Shown here piece after piece: positions 1 to 9,354 of a stretch of DNA of 64,000 bases (its first letter is position 1; every line of letters starts with the position of its first letter). The position numbers and the translations under genes were made by a program. This stretch comes from Stutzerimonas stutzeri (GTDB lineage: Bacteria > Pseudomonadota > Gammaproteobacteria > Pseudomonadales > Pseudomonadaceae). The stretch spans positions 62,001 through 126,000 of the forward strand of contig NZ_JANGEY010000001.1 in the NCBI RefSeq assembly GCF_024451105.1. The letters are read 5' to 3'. The notes below the pieces were generated by a model, which saw only the letters and a program-made list of their open reading frames with translations, was not told where the DNA came from and ran no database searches.

Positions 1-850
1 CCGGAGTGCTGGACAGGGTCAGGGTGTCACCCACCGGGGCGCCCTGGATGTCCTTGATTCCGGCGATGATGAAGCCCACCTCGCCAGCCTTGAGGTCGGC
101 GGTGGCGGTGTGCTTGGGCGTGAACACGCCGACGCTGTCGACCTGGTGGACCTTGCCGGTCGACTTGACGAGGATCTTGTCGCCCTTCTTGACCCGACCG
201 TGACGCACACGCACCAGCGACACCACGCCCAGGTAGTTGTCGAACCAGGAGTCGATGATCAGCGCCTGCAGCGGCGCCTCGATCTCGCCTTCCGGCGGCG
301 GGATCACCGCGACCAGACGTTCGAGCACGTCCTCGACGCCCATGCCGCTCTTCGCGCTGCAGGCCACCGCATCGGTAGCGTCGATGCCGATGACGTGCTC
401 GATCTCTTCCTTGACCCGCTCCGGCTCGGCCTGCGGCAGGTCCATCTTGTTCAGTACCGGCATCACCTCGAGGCCCTGCTCGATGGCGGTATAGCAGTTG
501 GCCACCGACTGCGCCTCGACGCCCTGCCCGGCGTCGACCACCAGCAGCGCGCCCTCGCAGGCGGCCAGCGAGCGGCTGACCTCGTAGGTGAAGTCGACGT
601 GACCGGGGGTATCGATGAAGTTCAGCTGGTAGGTCTTGCCGTCCTGCGCCTTGTAGTGCAGGGTCACGCTGTGCGCCTTGATGGTGATGCCGCGCTCGCG
701 CTCGAGGTCCATGGAGTCGAGGACCTGGGCCTCCATCTCGCGTTCGGACAGACCGCCGCAGATCTGGATGAATCGGTCGGCCAGGGTCGACTTGCCGTGG
801 TCGATGTGGGCGATGATGGAGAAGTTGCGGATATGACTCAGATCACTCAC
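1..850 (-). CDS. lepA: Elongation factor 4 (LepA), N-terminal part, cut by window edge
   Basis: Ribosome-associated translational GTPase that back-translocates stalled elongation complexes. The reading frame opens with GTG at 850 ([12 protein letters not shown]...) and continues past position 1, so about 283 of roughly 600 residues are present. Visible G-domain motifs are the P-loop AHIDHGKS near residue 14, the switch region RGITI, the G3 motif DTPGH and the G4 motif NKMD, followed by the start of domain II. There is no ATG near the start, and the GTG gives exactly the conserved N-terminus. It lies downstream of the mucD operon on the same strand, as in other Pseudomonas. In many species a signal peptidase gene (lepB) follows; that would lie outside the window. 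Confidence 0.97.
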   Translation of the reverse strand, partial: MSDLSHIRNFSIIAHIDHGKSTLADRFIQICGGLSEREMEAQVLDSMDLERERGITIKAHSVTLHYKAQDGKTYQLNFIDTPGHVDFTYEVSRSLAACEGALLVVDAGQGVEAQSVANCYTAIEQGLEVMPVLNKMDLPQAEPERVKEEIEHVIGIDATDAVACSAKSGMGVEDVLERLVAVIPPPEGEIEAPLQALIIDSWFDNYLGVVSLVRVRHGRVKKGDKILVKSTGKVHQVDSVGVFTPKHTATADLKAGEVGFIIAGIKDIQGAPVGDTLTLSSTP

Positions 851-965
851 GGGCTCAACACTCAAAAGGAGAGCGCGGGCTGGGCCCGCCGAAAATAGCC
901 GTGAATTCTAGCGTATCGCCTCGGCGGGCGTCACCCACGGCTTGACACCCGGCAGCGAATACGCA

Positions 966-989
966 ACGGGGGCGCCGCAGCGCCCCCGT
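966..989 (-). terminator. GC-rich hairpin after mucD
   Basis: A perfect 10-bp stem (ACGGGGGCGC / GCGCCCCCGT) with a 4-base loop lies just after the mucD stop. No T-tract follows on the minus strand, so it may be a weak terminator between mucD and lepA or only an mRNA-stabilising hairpin. Confidence 0.5.
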
Positions 990-1006
990 GCCCAAAGAGC
1001 TGTCGA

Positions 1007-2437
1007 TCACTCGGACAGCTTGAAGGTGATGAAGCTGGCGCGCCCCTGACGCAGCACGCGCATCGACACGCTGCGATTCTTCGGCAGCGCCTGCGCCACC
1101 TTCTCGAAGGTCTTCGCCGAGTCGATCGACTCGTTGTTCAGGTGGGTGATCACGTCGCCCGGGCGCAGGCCGATCAGCGCCGCCGGACCACTCTGCACCT
1201 CGCGGATCAGCGCGCCACCCTCGACATCCAGGGCCTTCTTCTGCTCGGCGCTCAGATCGACCACGGTCACCCCCAGGCGGTTGCTGCTGCGCGCCGCGCC
1301 CTCCTTGCCGGCGGCGGCCGCGACGGCTGCACCGTCCTCCGGCAAGGCGCCGACGGCCAGCTTCAGGCGCTTGCGGGCGCCCTCGCGGACCACGTCCAGG
1401 GTCACCTCGGTGCCCGGCTTGAGGGTGCCGACCAGATGCGGCAGATCGGCGGAGACCACGATCGGCTTGCCGTCGAGAGCGAGGATCACGTCGCCCACGC
1501 GCAGCCCGCCCCTAGCCCCCGGACTGTTGTCCATCACCTGCGCCACCAGCGCGCCGGCCGGACGATCGAGACCGAAGGACTCGGCCAGATCCTTGTTGAC
1601 CTCCTGGATCACCACGCCGAGCCAGCCGCGACTGACCTTGCCGTCGGCCTTGAGCTGCTCGGCGACGTTCATCGCCACGTCGATCGGGATGGCGAACGAC
1701 AGCCCCATGAAGCCGCCCGAGCGGGTGAAGATCTGCGAGTTGATACCGACCACCTCGCCGTCCAGGTTGAACAGGGGGCCACCGGAATTACCGGGATTGA
1801 TCGCCACGTCGGTCTGGATGAACGGCACGTAGTTCTCGTCCGGCAGACTGCGCCCCTTGGCGCTGACGATGCCGGCGGTCACCGAGTGGTCGAAGCCGAA
1901 CGGCGAGCCGATCGCCACCACCCACTCGCCGACCTTGAGCGCATCCGACTTGCCCAGCTTGACGGTCGGCAGGCTCTTGCCTTCGACCTTGAGCAGGGCC
2001 ACGTCGCTGCGCGGATCGGCGCCGACCAGCTTGGCCTCAAGCTCGCTGCGGTCGGACAGCCGCACGATGATCTCGTCGGCGTCGGCCACCACGTGATTGT
2101 TGGTCAGCACGTAACCATCGCTGGAGATGATGAAGCCCGACCCCAGCGACTGCGCCTGACGTCGGCGCGGCGCCTGCCCCGGAGGCGTCTGCGGAATGCT
2201 GCGCTCGAAGAATTCGCGGAACATCGGCGGCAGCCCTTCCAGATCGGGAATCATCTGCGGCGGCAAGCCGGCGGCCTGGGTCGGCATGCTCTGCCGGGTG
2301 CTGATGTTGACCACCGCCGGCGAGGCCTGCTCGACCAGTTCGGTGAACTGCGGCAACTGGGCCTGGGCCACCAGCGCCTGGCCCAGCGCCAGCACCGCCG
2401 CCAGCGACAGCATGGCGCGCTTCAGGGTATGCATCAA
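1007..2437 (-). CDS. mucD: Periplasmic serine protease MucD (DegP/HtrA family)
   Basis: Periplasmic chaperone-protease that removes misfolded envelope proteins and restrains the AlgU stress response. It has 476 residues, close to the usual size of about 474. A signal peptide (residues 1-26, ending AQA) is followed by a trypsin-like domain with the triad His115 (TNNHVV), Asp145 (RSDVALLK) and Ser218 (GNSGGP). Two PDZ domains follow, at about 255-345 and 385-470. Two ATGs stand in tandem at the start; the first is used here. It is the last gene of the algU operon. Since mucB is absent from this operon, MucD may carry more of the envelope quality-control load, but that is inference. Confidence 0.96.
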   Translation of the reverse strand: MMHTLKRAMLSLAAVLALGQALVAQAQLPQFTELVEQASPAVVNISTRQSMPTQAAGLPPQMIPDLEGLPPMFREFFERSIPQTPPGQAPRRRQAQSLGSGFIISSDGYVLTNNHVVADADEIIVRLSDRSELEAKLVGADPRSDVALLKVEGKSLPTVKLGKSDALKVGEWVVAIGSPFGFDHSVTAGIVSAKGRSLPDENYVPFIQTDVAINPGNSGGPLFNLDGEVVGINSQIFTRSGGFMGLSFAIPIDVAMNVAEQLKADGKVSRGWLGVVIQEVNKDLAESFGLDRPAGALVAQVMDNSPGARGGLRVGDVILALDGKPIVVSADLPHLVGTLKPGTEVTLDVVREGARKRLKLAVGALPEDGAAVAAAAGKEGAARSSNRLGVTVVDLSAEQKKALDVEGGALIREVQSGPAALIGLRPGDVITHLNNESIDSAKTFEKVAQALPKNRSVSMRVLRQGRASFITFKLSE

Positions 2438-2480
2438 TCTTGGACTCCCTTACAGATCAACCTTCAAGACCAACCGGAGA

Positions 2481-2945
2481 TCAGGCGCTCTCCTGCGGGA
2501 CGGCGCATGCCGCCAGTTCGGCACGCAGGACCACCGGCTGCAGGGCCGGATCGTCCGTCGAGCGCCGCGAGTGCCGGCGCACCAGCCACCACGGCGCAAG
2601 GAAACCGCCCAGAGCGGCGAGAATGACAAAACTCTCGGCCAGCGCCAACCATTCTGCCAGCATGGCGCCGGCGAACAGCCCGAGGAGCGGCAGCAGGTAG
2701 ACCAACAGGGAACTGCGCACCAGCAGGTCTTCGCGGATGCCGATGACCACGCCGTCGCCCACCGCCAGTTGCAGGTCGCTCAGCGCGCGCACGTAGCCGC
2801 GGCGCTGGCCGACGCCCAGCTTCTCCATCAGGCCCTGACCGCAGCCGGCGCTCGCCGAGCAGGCGCTGCAGGTACTGCGACGCAGGGTCTGCACCCATAC
2901 CGCACCGTCCTCGACGGCGACGACGCGCCCCGACTCCTCGATCAT
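2481..2945 (-). CDS. mucC: SoxR-reducing / RseC-family membrane protein MucC
   Basis: Inner-membrane protein of the RseC/MucC family encoded in sigma-E operons; its exact role in AlgU control is unclear. It has 154 residues. The N-terminal cytoplasmic part carries a cysteine cluster (C26, C29, C35 in TCSACSASAGCG) that is typical of RseC proteins. Two hydrophobic segments follow at about 79-98 and 104-121. Its ATG lies 7 bp after the mucA stop codon, and the likely ribosome-binding sequence GGTGAGG overlaps that stop, so translation is probably coupled to mucA. Normally mucB stands between these two genes; here there is no room for it. Confidence 0.9.
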   Translation of the reverse strand: MIEESGRVVAVEDGAVWVQTLRRSTCSACSASAGCGQGLMEKLGVGQRRGYVRALSDLQLAVGDGVVIGIREDLLVRSSLLVYLLPLLGLFAGAMLAEWLALAESFVILAALGGFLAPWWLVRRHSRRSTDDPALQPVVLRAELAACAVPQESA

Positions 2946-2952
2946 GCCGACC

Positions 2953-3516
2953 TCACCGATCCGGCTGCCCGGCGGCCTCGACTGCCGCCTGCGGCGCAGG
3001 CTCGACCGGTACGCTGCGAATCAGGTCGTCCGACTGCGCGGGCCTGGCCGGTTCGACCGGCGCCTCACCGGCCGGGAAACTGGCCAGCACGGCCGGCCCC
3101 TGCGGCACGACGACCACCGGCAGGGTCGGCTGCACGGCGCCCTGCCCGGCCAGTTGCGGCGTCACGCCGGCCGCATCCTGGGCATTGTAGAAACGCACGC
3201 CGACCAGCACTGCCAGGGTCACCGAGGCGGCCACGGCCAGGCGCGCCACCTGACGCCAGGGGCGCGCCGACTTCGCGGACGGCGCCGCCGGCGCGACATC
3301 CTCGGCAGCAATGGCCGCCGACACCGCGGCGGCCAGATCCAGCTTCGGCGCCACGATCTGCCGGTGCATCACGTCACGCGCCAGCTGGTAGCGTGCCCAG
3401 CGCTCGCGCACGGCCGGATCCTCGCCGCTCGCCGCAAGGACGCGCCGCAACTCCAGCTCGTCAGCCTCGCCATCCATGACGGCGGACACCGACTGATCCA
3501 GGACTTCACGACTCAT
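2953..3516 (-). CDS. mucA: Anti-sigma factor MucA with a divergent periplasmic tail
   Basis: Membrane-spanning anti-sigma factor that holds AlgU inactive; regulated proteolysis releases the sigma factor. The 187 residues show a conserved cytoplasmic AlgU-binding region (residues 1-75, VMDGEADELELRRVL), one transmembrane helix at about 91-108, and a periplasmic tail. The tail keeps GPAVLA (140-145), which matches the AlgW cleavage region of P. aeruginosa MucA. The end is Pro/Ala-rich (EAPVEPARPAQ, VEPAPQAAVE). It lacks the basic/aromatic segment resembling RLPIYLRQH that I remember from P. aeruginosa MucA, the part where MucB docks. The neighbouring loss of mucB fits this. It starts 30 bp after algU and belongs to the same operon. 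Confidence 0.94.
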   Translation of the reverse strand: MSREVLDQSVSAVMDGEADELELRRVLAASGEDPAVRERWARYQLARDVMHRQIVAPKLDLAAAVSAAIAAEDVAPAAPSAKSARPWRQVARLAVAASVTLAVLVGVRFYNAQDAAGVTPQLAGQGAVQPTLPVVVVPQGPAVLASFPAGEAPVEPARPAQSDDLIRSVPVEPAPQAAVEAAGQPDR

Positions 3517-3546
3517 GCTTCTACCCTCTTGGCTTTCGCCGGCTGT

Positions 3547-4125
3547 TCAGCCCTGCAGCAGCGGTTGCAGGGCCTTGTCGATCGCTTCGCGCGCACGGAA
3601 GATCCGCGAACGCACCGTACCCACCGGACATTGCATGGTGTTGGCAATGTCCTCGTAGCTCAGCCCCTCGAACTCGCGCAGAGTCAGGGCCGTGCGCAGA
3701 TCCTCGGGCAGCTGCCGGATGGTCCGGTGCACCGTGGCCTCGATCTCGTCGCGCAGCAGGGCGCGCTCCGGAGTCTCGAGTTCCTTGAGGGCATGATCGC
3801 CTTCGAAGAACTCGGCATCCTCGGCGCTGACGTCAATGTCCGGCGGGCGCCGACCGCGCGCCACCAGGTGATTCTTCGCCGTGTTCACGGCGATGCGGTA
3901 CAGCCATGTGTAGAAGGCGCTGTCGCCGCGGAAGTTGCCCAGTGCGCGGTAGGCCTTGATGAAGGCCTCCTGCGCCACGTCCTGGGCCTCCTGGGGATCG
4001 TGCACGAAACGCACGATCAGCCCGAGAATCTTGTGCTGGTACTTGAGCACCAGCAGATCGAACGCGCGCTTGTCGCCGCGCTGGACCCGCTCGACCAGCT
4101 GCTGATCCGGTTCCTGGGTTTGCAT
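3547..4125 (-). CDS. algU: RNA polymerase sigma factor AlgU (RpoE/AlgT)
   Basis: Extracytoplasmic-function sigma factor that directs envelope-stress and alginate genes. It has 192 residues, near-identical in pattern to P. aeruginosa AlgU. Region 2 is visible ([34 protein letters not shown]), as is region 4 ([34 protein letters not shown]). The start is the ATG at 4125 (MQTQEPDQQ) preceded by GGAG; an open frame extends further upstream but is not conserved sequence. It heads the operon algU-mucA-mucC-mucD and is preceded by an AlgU-type promoter, so it is probably autoregulated. Confidence 0.98.
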   Translation of the reverse strand: MQTQEPDQQLVERVQRGDKRAFDLLVLKYQHKILGLIVRFVHDPQEAQDVAQEAFIKAYRALGNFRGDSAFYTWLYRIAVNTAKNHLVARGRRPPDIDVSAEDAEFFEGDHALKELETPERALLRDEIEATVHRTIRQLPEDLRTALTLREFEGLSYEDIANTMQCPVGTVRSRIFRAREAIDKALQPLLQG

Positions 4126-4184
4126 CGATGCTCCTTCAAACGCCCGCGAAGGCCTGCGCCGCCCAGCACATCCGGTCTGGCTCA

Positions 4185-4211
4185 GTAGACCGGGGCCCGG
4201 CGCAAAAGTTC
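4185..4211 (-). promoter_or_regulatory. AlgU-dependent promoter of algU
   Basis: On the minus strand GAACTT (4211-4206) is followed after exactly 16 bases by TCTAC (4189-4185). This resembles the AlgU/sigma-E consensus GAACTT-N16/17-TCTGA. It lies about 60 bp upstream of the algU ATG, so it fits autoregulation. The rest of the 329-bp algU-nadB gap (4126-4454) is AT-richer towards nadB (4395-4440) and presumably holds the nadB promoter; no clean consensus was found there. Confidence 0.7.
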
Positions 4212-4454
4212 GTCTCTGCGGGCACCTTTCCCGCAGCCGTTCGGCCCGGGGACGAAAAACGGACGCGGCGCTCCCGGCACCGCGCGTGGCGACCTCTGCG
4301 ACGCGAGGCAGGCCCCACCGCCGCCTACCGAGCGGCCTCGCTCGGCGGGCAGGGCAACCTCGCTGAGAACACGGATTCCTGCTCGAGTTCATTTATATTG
4401 TGCCGCCAGGCCCTTCTATATACTAGGGAGCGATACTCCAGCGGAACGGCGCAC

Positions 4455-6074
4455 ATGAGCCAACACTTTCAGCACGACGTACTGGTCATCGGCAGCGGCG
4501 GCGCCGGCCTGTCCCTCGCCCTCAACCTGCCCGACCACCTGCGCATCGCCGTACTGAGCAAGGGCGACCTGGCCGGCGGCTCCACCTACTGGGCCCAGGG
4601 CGGCGTGGCGGCGGTCCTCGACGACAGCGACGACATCGAGTCGCACGTGCAGGACACCCTCAGCGCCGGCGCCGGCCTGTGCCGCGAGGACGCCGTGCGC
4701 TTCACCGTCGAGCACAGCCGCGAGGCGATCCAGTGGCTGATCGACCAGGGCGTGCCCTTCACCCGCGACGACGAACACCACGAGGGCGAGCGCGGCTTCG
4801 CCTTCCACCTGACCCGCGAGGGCGGCCACAGCCACCGACGCATCATCCACGCCGCCGACGCCACCGGCACGGCGATCTCCACCACCCTGCTCCAGTGCGC
4901 GCGGCAGCGGCCGAACATCGAACTGCTGGAAGACCGCGTGGCGATCGACCTGATCACCGAGCACAAGCTCGGCGGCCCGGGCCGGCGCTGCCTCGGCGCC
5001 TACGTGCTGAACCGCCGCAGCGGCCAGGTCGACACCTACTGCGCACGCTTCGTGGTGCTGGCCACCGGCGGCGCGGCCAAGGTCTACCTGTACACCAGCA
5101 ACCCGGACGGCACCTGCGGCGACGGCATCGCCATGGCCTGGCGCGCCGGCTGCCGGGTCGGCAACCTGGAGTTCAACCAGTTCCACCCGACCTGCCTGTA
5201 CCACCCGCAGGCGAAGAACTTCCTGATCACCGAGGCGGTGCGTGGCGAGGGCGGCCTGCTCAAGCTGCCGAGCGGCGAGCGCTTCATGGATCGCTTCGAC
5301 CCGCGCGGCGAACTCGCCCCGCGCGACATAGTCGCGCGCGCCATCGACCACGAGATGAAGCGTCTGGGCATCGACTGCGTTTACCTGGACATCAGCCACA
5401 AGCCGGCCGAGTTCATCAAGGCGCACTTTCCCACCGTCTACGAGCGCTGCCTGCAGTACGGCATCGACATCACCCGCCAGCCGATCCCGGTGGTGCCCGC
5501 GGCGCACTACACCTGCGGCGGCGTGCTGGTCGACAGTCGCGGCCACACCGACCTCCCCGGCCTGTACGCCATCGGCGAGACCAGTTTCACCGGCCTGCAC
5601 GGCGCCAACCGCCTGGCCAGCAACTCGCTGCTGGAGTGCTTCGTCTACGCCCGCGCGGCGGCCGCCGACATCGTCAGCCAGCTGCAATGGGTGAGCATGC
5701 CGCCGCAGCTGCCGACCTGGGACGCCAGCCAGGTCACCGACTCCGACGAGGACGTGATCATCGCGCACAACTGGGACGAACTGCGGCGTTTCATGTGGGA
5801 CTACGTCGGCATCGTGCGCACCAGCAAGCGCCTGCAGCGCGCCCAGCACCGCGTGCGCCTGCTGCTCAGCGAGATCGACGAGTTCTACAGCAACTACAAG
5901 GTCAGCCGCGACCTGCTCGAGCTGCGCAACCTCGCCCAGGTCGCCGAGCTGATGATCCAGTCGGCCATGCTGCGCCGCGAGAGCCGCGGCCTGCACTACA
6001 CCCTCGACTATCCGGGCCAGTTGGCCAAGCCGGGCGACACCATCCTGGTGCCACCGGGCTTCCATCCGGCCTGA
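4455..6074 (+). CDS. nadB: L-aspartate oxidase NadB
   Basis: FAD enzyme that oxidises L-aspartate to iminoaspartate, the first step of de novo NAD synthesis. It has 539 residues. The N-terminus [20 protein letters not shown] carries the dinucleotide-binding GSGGAG. Next come the succinate-dehydrogenase-like FAD/substrate segments ([42 protein letters not shown]) and a C-terminal helical domain. The ATG at 4455 is chosen because it begins the conserved sequence; the frame is open further upstream but that part is the algU promoter region. It is divergent from algU, as in P. aeruginosa. Confidence 0.98.
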   Translation: MSQHFQHDVLVIGSGGAGLSLALNLPDHLRIAVLSKGDLAGGSTYWAQGGVAAVLDDSDDIESHVQDTLSAGAGLCREDAVRFTVEHSREAIQWLIDQGVPFTRDDEHHEGERGFAFHLTREGGHSHRRIIHAADATGTAISTTLLQCARQRPNIELLEDRVAIDLITEHKLGGPGRRCLGAYVLNRRSGQVDTYCARFVVLATGGAAKVYLYTSNPDGTCGDGIAMAWRAGCRVGNLEFNQFHPTCLYHPQAKNFLITEAVRGEGGLLKLPSGERFMDRFDPRGELAPRDIVARAIDHEMKRLGIDCVYLDISHKPAEFIKAHFPTVYERCLQYGIDITRQPIPVVPAAHYTCGGVLVDSRGHTDLPGLYAIGETSFTGLHGANRLASNSLLECFVYARAAAADIVSQLQWVSMPPQLPTWDASQVTDSDEDVIIAHNWDELRRFMWDYVGIVRTSKRLQRAQHRVRLLLSEIDEFYSNYKVSRDLLELRNLAQVAELMIQSAMLRRESRGLHYTLDYPGQLAKPGDTILVPPGFHPA

Positions 6075-6087
6075 AGCGAGCGGACGC

Positions 6088-6558
6088 TCAGCCCTCGACC
6101 GCCACGTCGCCCACCGCCGCCCAGCGCCGCCGGCTGAACTTCAGCCGCACGCGCAGGCGGCGGTGCACCTCGCGATCAAGGCTGTCGGCAGGAATGCACA
6201 GGGCGCGGTCGAGCCACTGCCCCGGAAGCCGGAAGTGCAGGATCACCGCCTGCGGCAGGGCCAGACTGCCCGGCCGCAACTGCACCGCCACCCAGCCCTC
6301 GGCGGCATTGCGCAATCGCCAGCCGCGCTCATCATGGCGCAGGGCGGTGAAGGTTCGCGGATGGCTGAGCAGGATGGCGCGCGGCAGACACCACAGCGCA
6401 TGAACGACGACCAGCAGCATGCCGCTCAGACGCGCCCACCACGGCAACTCGGCGAGGGTCAGGGCCAGCAGCGCCAAACCGGCACAGAAGAGATAGAGTA
6501 CCCGCAGGCGCCGCGACGGGCGCCAGCGGCACTCGAAGGGTTCACTTCGGCTGGACAC
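6088..6558 (-). CDS. ygfX: YgfX (CptA-like) membrane protein
   Basis: Small membrane protein of the YgfX family, described in E. coli as partner (and proposed toxin) of SdhE/CptB. It has 156 residues. Two hydrophobic helices lie at about 19-36 and 40-60 ([32 protein letters not shown]). A soluble C-terminal part follows, with the typical pattern of a short beta-rich domain ([16 protein letters not shown]). Its ATG lies 17 bp inside the end of sdhE, so the two are translationally coupled. The toxin role is disputed for this family, and nothing in the sequence decides it. Confidence 0.8.
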   Translation of the reverse strand: MSSRSEPFECRWRPSRRLRVLYLFCAGLALLALTLAELPWWARLSGMLLVVVHALWCLPRAILLSHPRTFTALRHDERGWRLRNAAEGWVAVQLRPGSLALPQAVILHFRLPGQWLDRALCIPADSLDREVHRRLRVRLKFSRRRWAAVGDVAVEG

Positions 6559-6799
6559 GATCCAGGATCATGCGCACCATGCGCGCGTGGTCGGCATCCT
6601 CGGGTACGCTGTAGCCCATGAACCAGCTGAACAGGTCCGGATCCTCGCACTTGAGCAGGTTGCGGAAACGCTCCTGGTCGACCGCCTCCAGCTGCGCGTA
6701 GGCCTCGTCGAGGAACGGCTTGAACAGCACGTCCAGTTCCAGCATGCCGCGCCGGCATTCCCACTGCAGTCGCTTCAGTTCGATGTTTTCTTCGCTCAT
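6542..6799 (-). CDS. sdhE: FAD assembly factor SdhE
   Basis: Small cytoplasmic protein that helps attach FAD covalently to succinate dehydrogenase SdhA. It has 85 residues, the family size. The diagnostic RGxxE motif is RGMLE (residues 17-21), followed by the helical core ([32 protein letters not shown]). It is the first gene of the pair with ygfX and divergent from ygfZ. A ribosome-binding sequence GAGGAGG stands upstream of the ATG. Confidence 0.95.
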   Translation of the reverse strand: MSEENIELKRLQWECRRGMLELDVLFKPFLDEAYAQLEAVDQERFRNLLKCEDPDLFSWFMGYSVPEDADHARMVRMILDRVQPK

Positions 6800-6833
6800 C
6801 TCGGCCTCCTCGGCAATCGCGGCATTATAACGA

Positions 6834-6839
6834 TGCCCC
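6834..6839 (-). promoter_or_regulatory. Minus-10 element upstream of sdhE
   Basis: A perfect TATAAT on the minus strand lies 35-40 bp from the sdhE start. The -35 region 16-17 bp upstream is weak (TGGCGG). Confidence 0.5.
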
Positions 6840-6861
6840 GGGCGACCGCCAGCCTGGCCGG

Positions 6862-6891
6862 CTGACAAGGGTTGCCGGGCGGCTCTATGAT
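6862..6891 (+). promoter_or_regulatory. Sigma-70-type promoter of ygfZ
   Basis: CTGACA (6862-6867) and TATGAT (6886-6891) are separated by 18 bases, 35 bp before the ygfZ ATG. Confidence 0.55.
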
Positions 6892-6926
6892 GGCCGCTCC
6901 GACTTCCGCACCGGCGACCGAACACG

Positions 6927-7868
6927 ATGTCCGCAACCGCTTTCTTCACCCCGCTAGACCATGAAGGGATCCTCGCCGTCCACGGCGTGGATGCCGCCAA
7001 GTTCCTCCAGGGCCAGCTCACCTGCAACCTCAACTACCTGAACGCCGAAACCAGCAGCCTGGGCGCGCGCTGCACGCCCAAGGGCCGCATGCTGTCGAGC
7101 TTTCGCATCGTGCCGCTGGCCGACGGCTTCGCCCTGGCGATGGCCCGCGAGCTGGTCGAGGCGCAGCTGGCCGACCTGAAGAAGTACGCGGTGTTCTTCA
7201 AGGCCCAGCTGGCAGACGAGACGGCGAGCTGGGCACGCTTCGGCCTGGCCGGCGGCGACGGCGTCCTGCTCGCCCTCGGCATCGACCTGCCGGCCGAACC
7301 TGGCCGCGTGGCGCGCAACGGCGAACTGCTGGCCGTGCGCCTGCATGGCGAGCGCTGCGAGCTGTGGGCGCCGGCGGCCGAAGCCGCCACCGTGCAGCAG
7401 CGCCTGGCCGCCCAACTGGCCGAGGGCAGCCTCAACGACTGGCTGCTGAGCCAGGTACGCGCCGGCGTCGCCCAGGTGTTCGGCGCCACCCGCGAACTGT
7501 TCATCCCGCAGATGCTCAACCTGCAGAGCCTCGGCGGCGTCAGCTTCAAGAAGGGCTGCTACACCGGTCAGGAAATCGTCGCGCGCATGCAGTACCTCGG
7601 CCGCCTCAAGCGCCGCCTGTATCGCCTGCGGCTGGACGGCGGCGAACTGCCGGCGCCCGGCAGCGAGCTGTTCTCGCCGGTGCACGGTTCCTCGGTCGGC
7701 GAAGTGGCGCTGGCCGCGCGCAGCGCGGACGGCATCGAGCTGCTCGCCGTGCTACAGGACAACGCCGTCGAGGACGGCCGCCTGCATCTGGGCAGCCTCG
7801 AAGGTCCAGCGCTGCAGTTGCTCGAACTGCCCTACAGCATCGACGGCGACCGCGACATCCAGCGCTAA
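6927..7868 (+). CDS. ygfZ: Folate-binding Fe-S cluster protein YgfZ
   Basis: Cytoplasmic folate-binding protein related to GcvT, needed for repair or assembly of certain iron-sulfur enzymes. It has 313 residues. The family signature KGCYTGQE lies at 209-216 with the key cysteine Cys211, followed by [14 protein letters not shown]. The N-terminus ([18 protein letters not shown]) is typical. It is divergent from sdhE, and grouping with sdhE and nadB matches other Pseudomonas. Confidence 0.95.
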   Translation: MSATAFFTPLDHEGILAVHGVDAAKFLQGQLTCNLNYLNAETSSLGARCTPKGRMLSSFRIVPLADGFALAMARELVEAQLADLKKYAVFFKAQLADETASWARFGLAGGDGVLLALGIDLPAEPGRVARNGELLAVRLHGERCELWAPAAEAATVQQRLAAQLAEGSLNDWLLSQVRAGVAQVFGATRELFIPQMLNLQSLGGVSFKKGCYTGQEIVARMQYLGRLKRRLYRLRLDGGELPAPGSELFSPVHGSSVGEVALAARSADGIELLAVLQDNAVEDGRLHLGSLEGPALQLLELPYSIDGDRDIQR

Positions 7869-7912
7869 GCCGTCCAGGCCGGGGCCAGAGGCTTCGCTGC
7901 AGCGGGCGATCC

Positions 7913-7973
7913 CTGTAGGGGCGAACTCATTCGCCTGACCTGGCCACGTCGGCGCATGAATTCGCCCCTACAG
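7913..7973. repeat. Inverted pair of REP palindromes
   Basis: CTGTAGGGGCGAA (7913-7925) is mirrored by TTCGCCCCTACAG (7961-7973). Each arm also contains its own short palindrome (GGCGAA...TTCGCC). The GTAG foot is typical of Pseudomonas REP elements. A related single copy is at 29931-29960. The stop codon of tctE (TAG, minus strand 7970-7968) is the TAG of the right-hand element's GTAG. Confidence 0.8.
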
Positions 7974-9354
7974 GTCGGCCGGCGGGAATTCCACCCGCAC
8001 GCGCAGTCCGCTCGCCGCGCCGTCCTCCAGACCGATGCGCGCGCGGTGGGCGCGGCAGATCTCGCCGACGATCGCCAGGCCCAGCCCCGCCCCCCGTGCC
8101 GCCGGGACTGCGCCGGTAGAAGCGTTCGAACACCCTCTCGCGCTCCTCGGGCGGAATGCCCGGGCCGTCGTCCTCCACCTCGAGGATCGCCGGCGCACGC
8201 ACGCGCAGGATCACGTTGCCGCCCCTGGGCGTGTGCGCCAGGGCGTTGTCCAGCAGGTTGCACAGCAGCTCGCTGAGCAGGGTCGGCTCGCCGTCGATCC
8301 ACACCGGCTCCTCCGCCTCCAAGGCCAGCGTCACGCCGCGGCCGTGGGCCAGCGGCGCCAGCGCCAGGCCCAGCTCGCGGGCCAGCGCGCCCAGCTCCAG
8401 GCGCTGCGCACCGCCCTCGGCGATGGCCCGCGCGCCGCTCTCGATGCGCGCCAGCGACAGCAGCTGGTTGGCCAGCTGGGTCAGCCGCTCGGTGCTGCCG
8501 GCGGCCTCGTCGAGGGCCTGGCGCCACTGCGCGGCATCGGCGCTGCGCCGGCCCAGTTCCAGACGCGCCTTGAGCGCCGCCAGCGGCGTGCGCAGCTCGT
8601 GGGCGGCCTCGGCGATGAACTGCGCCTGGCGCTCGAACAACCCGCGCAGCCGCGCGTTGAACTGGTTGAGGGCGTCCACCAGCGGACGCAGCTCGCGTGG
8701 CAGGCCGCTGTCCGGCAGCGGCTGCAGATCGTCGCTGGCGCGCGCCGCCACCGTCTGGCGCAACTGCTCCAGCGGGCGCAGCGCCAGGCTCACCGCCAGC
8801 CAAACGAGGCCCAGCGCGGTCAGCGCCAGCAGGCCCATGCGCCACAGGGTGCCGACCAGCAGCTCGCGGGCCATGCGCTCGCGCGCACCGCGGGTCTCGG
8901 CCACGCGGATCTCGGCCATGCCCTCCAGATCCGCCTCGCTGACCGGCTGCAGCAGGCTGACCACGCGCACCTCCTGCGCGCGATAGACACCGTCGTAGAA
9001 GCGCGCCAGCGCCGGGTAGTCGTCGGTGCGCGGCACCTCCGGCCCCGCCGCCGGCAGGGCCTCGTAGCCGGACACCAGGCCGCCGTGCGGGTCGAGCACC
9101 TGGTAGTAGATGCGCCCGGCGCTGTCGTAGGCGAAGGTGTCCAGCGCCACGTAGGGCACGTTGGCGCGCAACTGGCCGTCGCTGCTGTACAGGCCGTCGG
9201 CCACCGCGCGCGCCGAGGCCAGCAGGGTGCGGTCGTAGGCGGTGTCCGCCGCGCGGCGCGCGCTCCAGTAGCCGCTCAGTCCGCCGAAGGCGAGGATCAG
9301 CGCCAGCAGCACGGCCAGGCGACCGCGCAGGCTGCCGCCGTACAGCTCAGCCAT
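7968..9354 (-). pseudogene. tctE: Sensor histidine kinase TctE, frameshifted before the C-terminal ATP-binding end
   Basis: Membrane sensor kinase that pairs with TctD to control tricarboxylate uptake. Two membrane helices (about residues 10-28 and 165-190) flank a periplasmic sensor region. After them come HAMP, the H-box (EAAHELRTPLAALKARLE) and the N-box (LLDNALAHTP). The frame then slips: the long frame reads a non-homologous tail and runs on to 7927. The true G-box (GAGLGLAIVGEI) and the ending VRVEFPPADL lie one frame over and stop at 7968. One extra base in the C6 run at 8090-8095 explains it: with five Cs the protein reads GGTGAGLGLAIV without a break. It may be a sequencing error, a phase-variable tract or a real lesion. 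Confidence 0.85.

Noticed and set aside
2946-2952. A hidden or frameshifted mucB between mucA and mucC
   Set aside because: There are only 7 bases between the two genes and neither flanking frame contains MucB-like sequence.
4416-6065. 549-codon minus-strand open frame
   Set aside because: Antisense to nadB; composition is that of a shadow frame and nadB is unmistakable.
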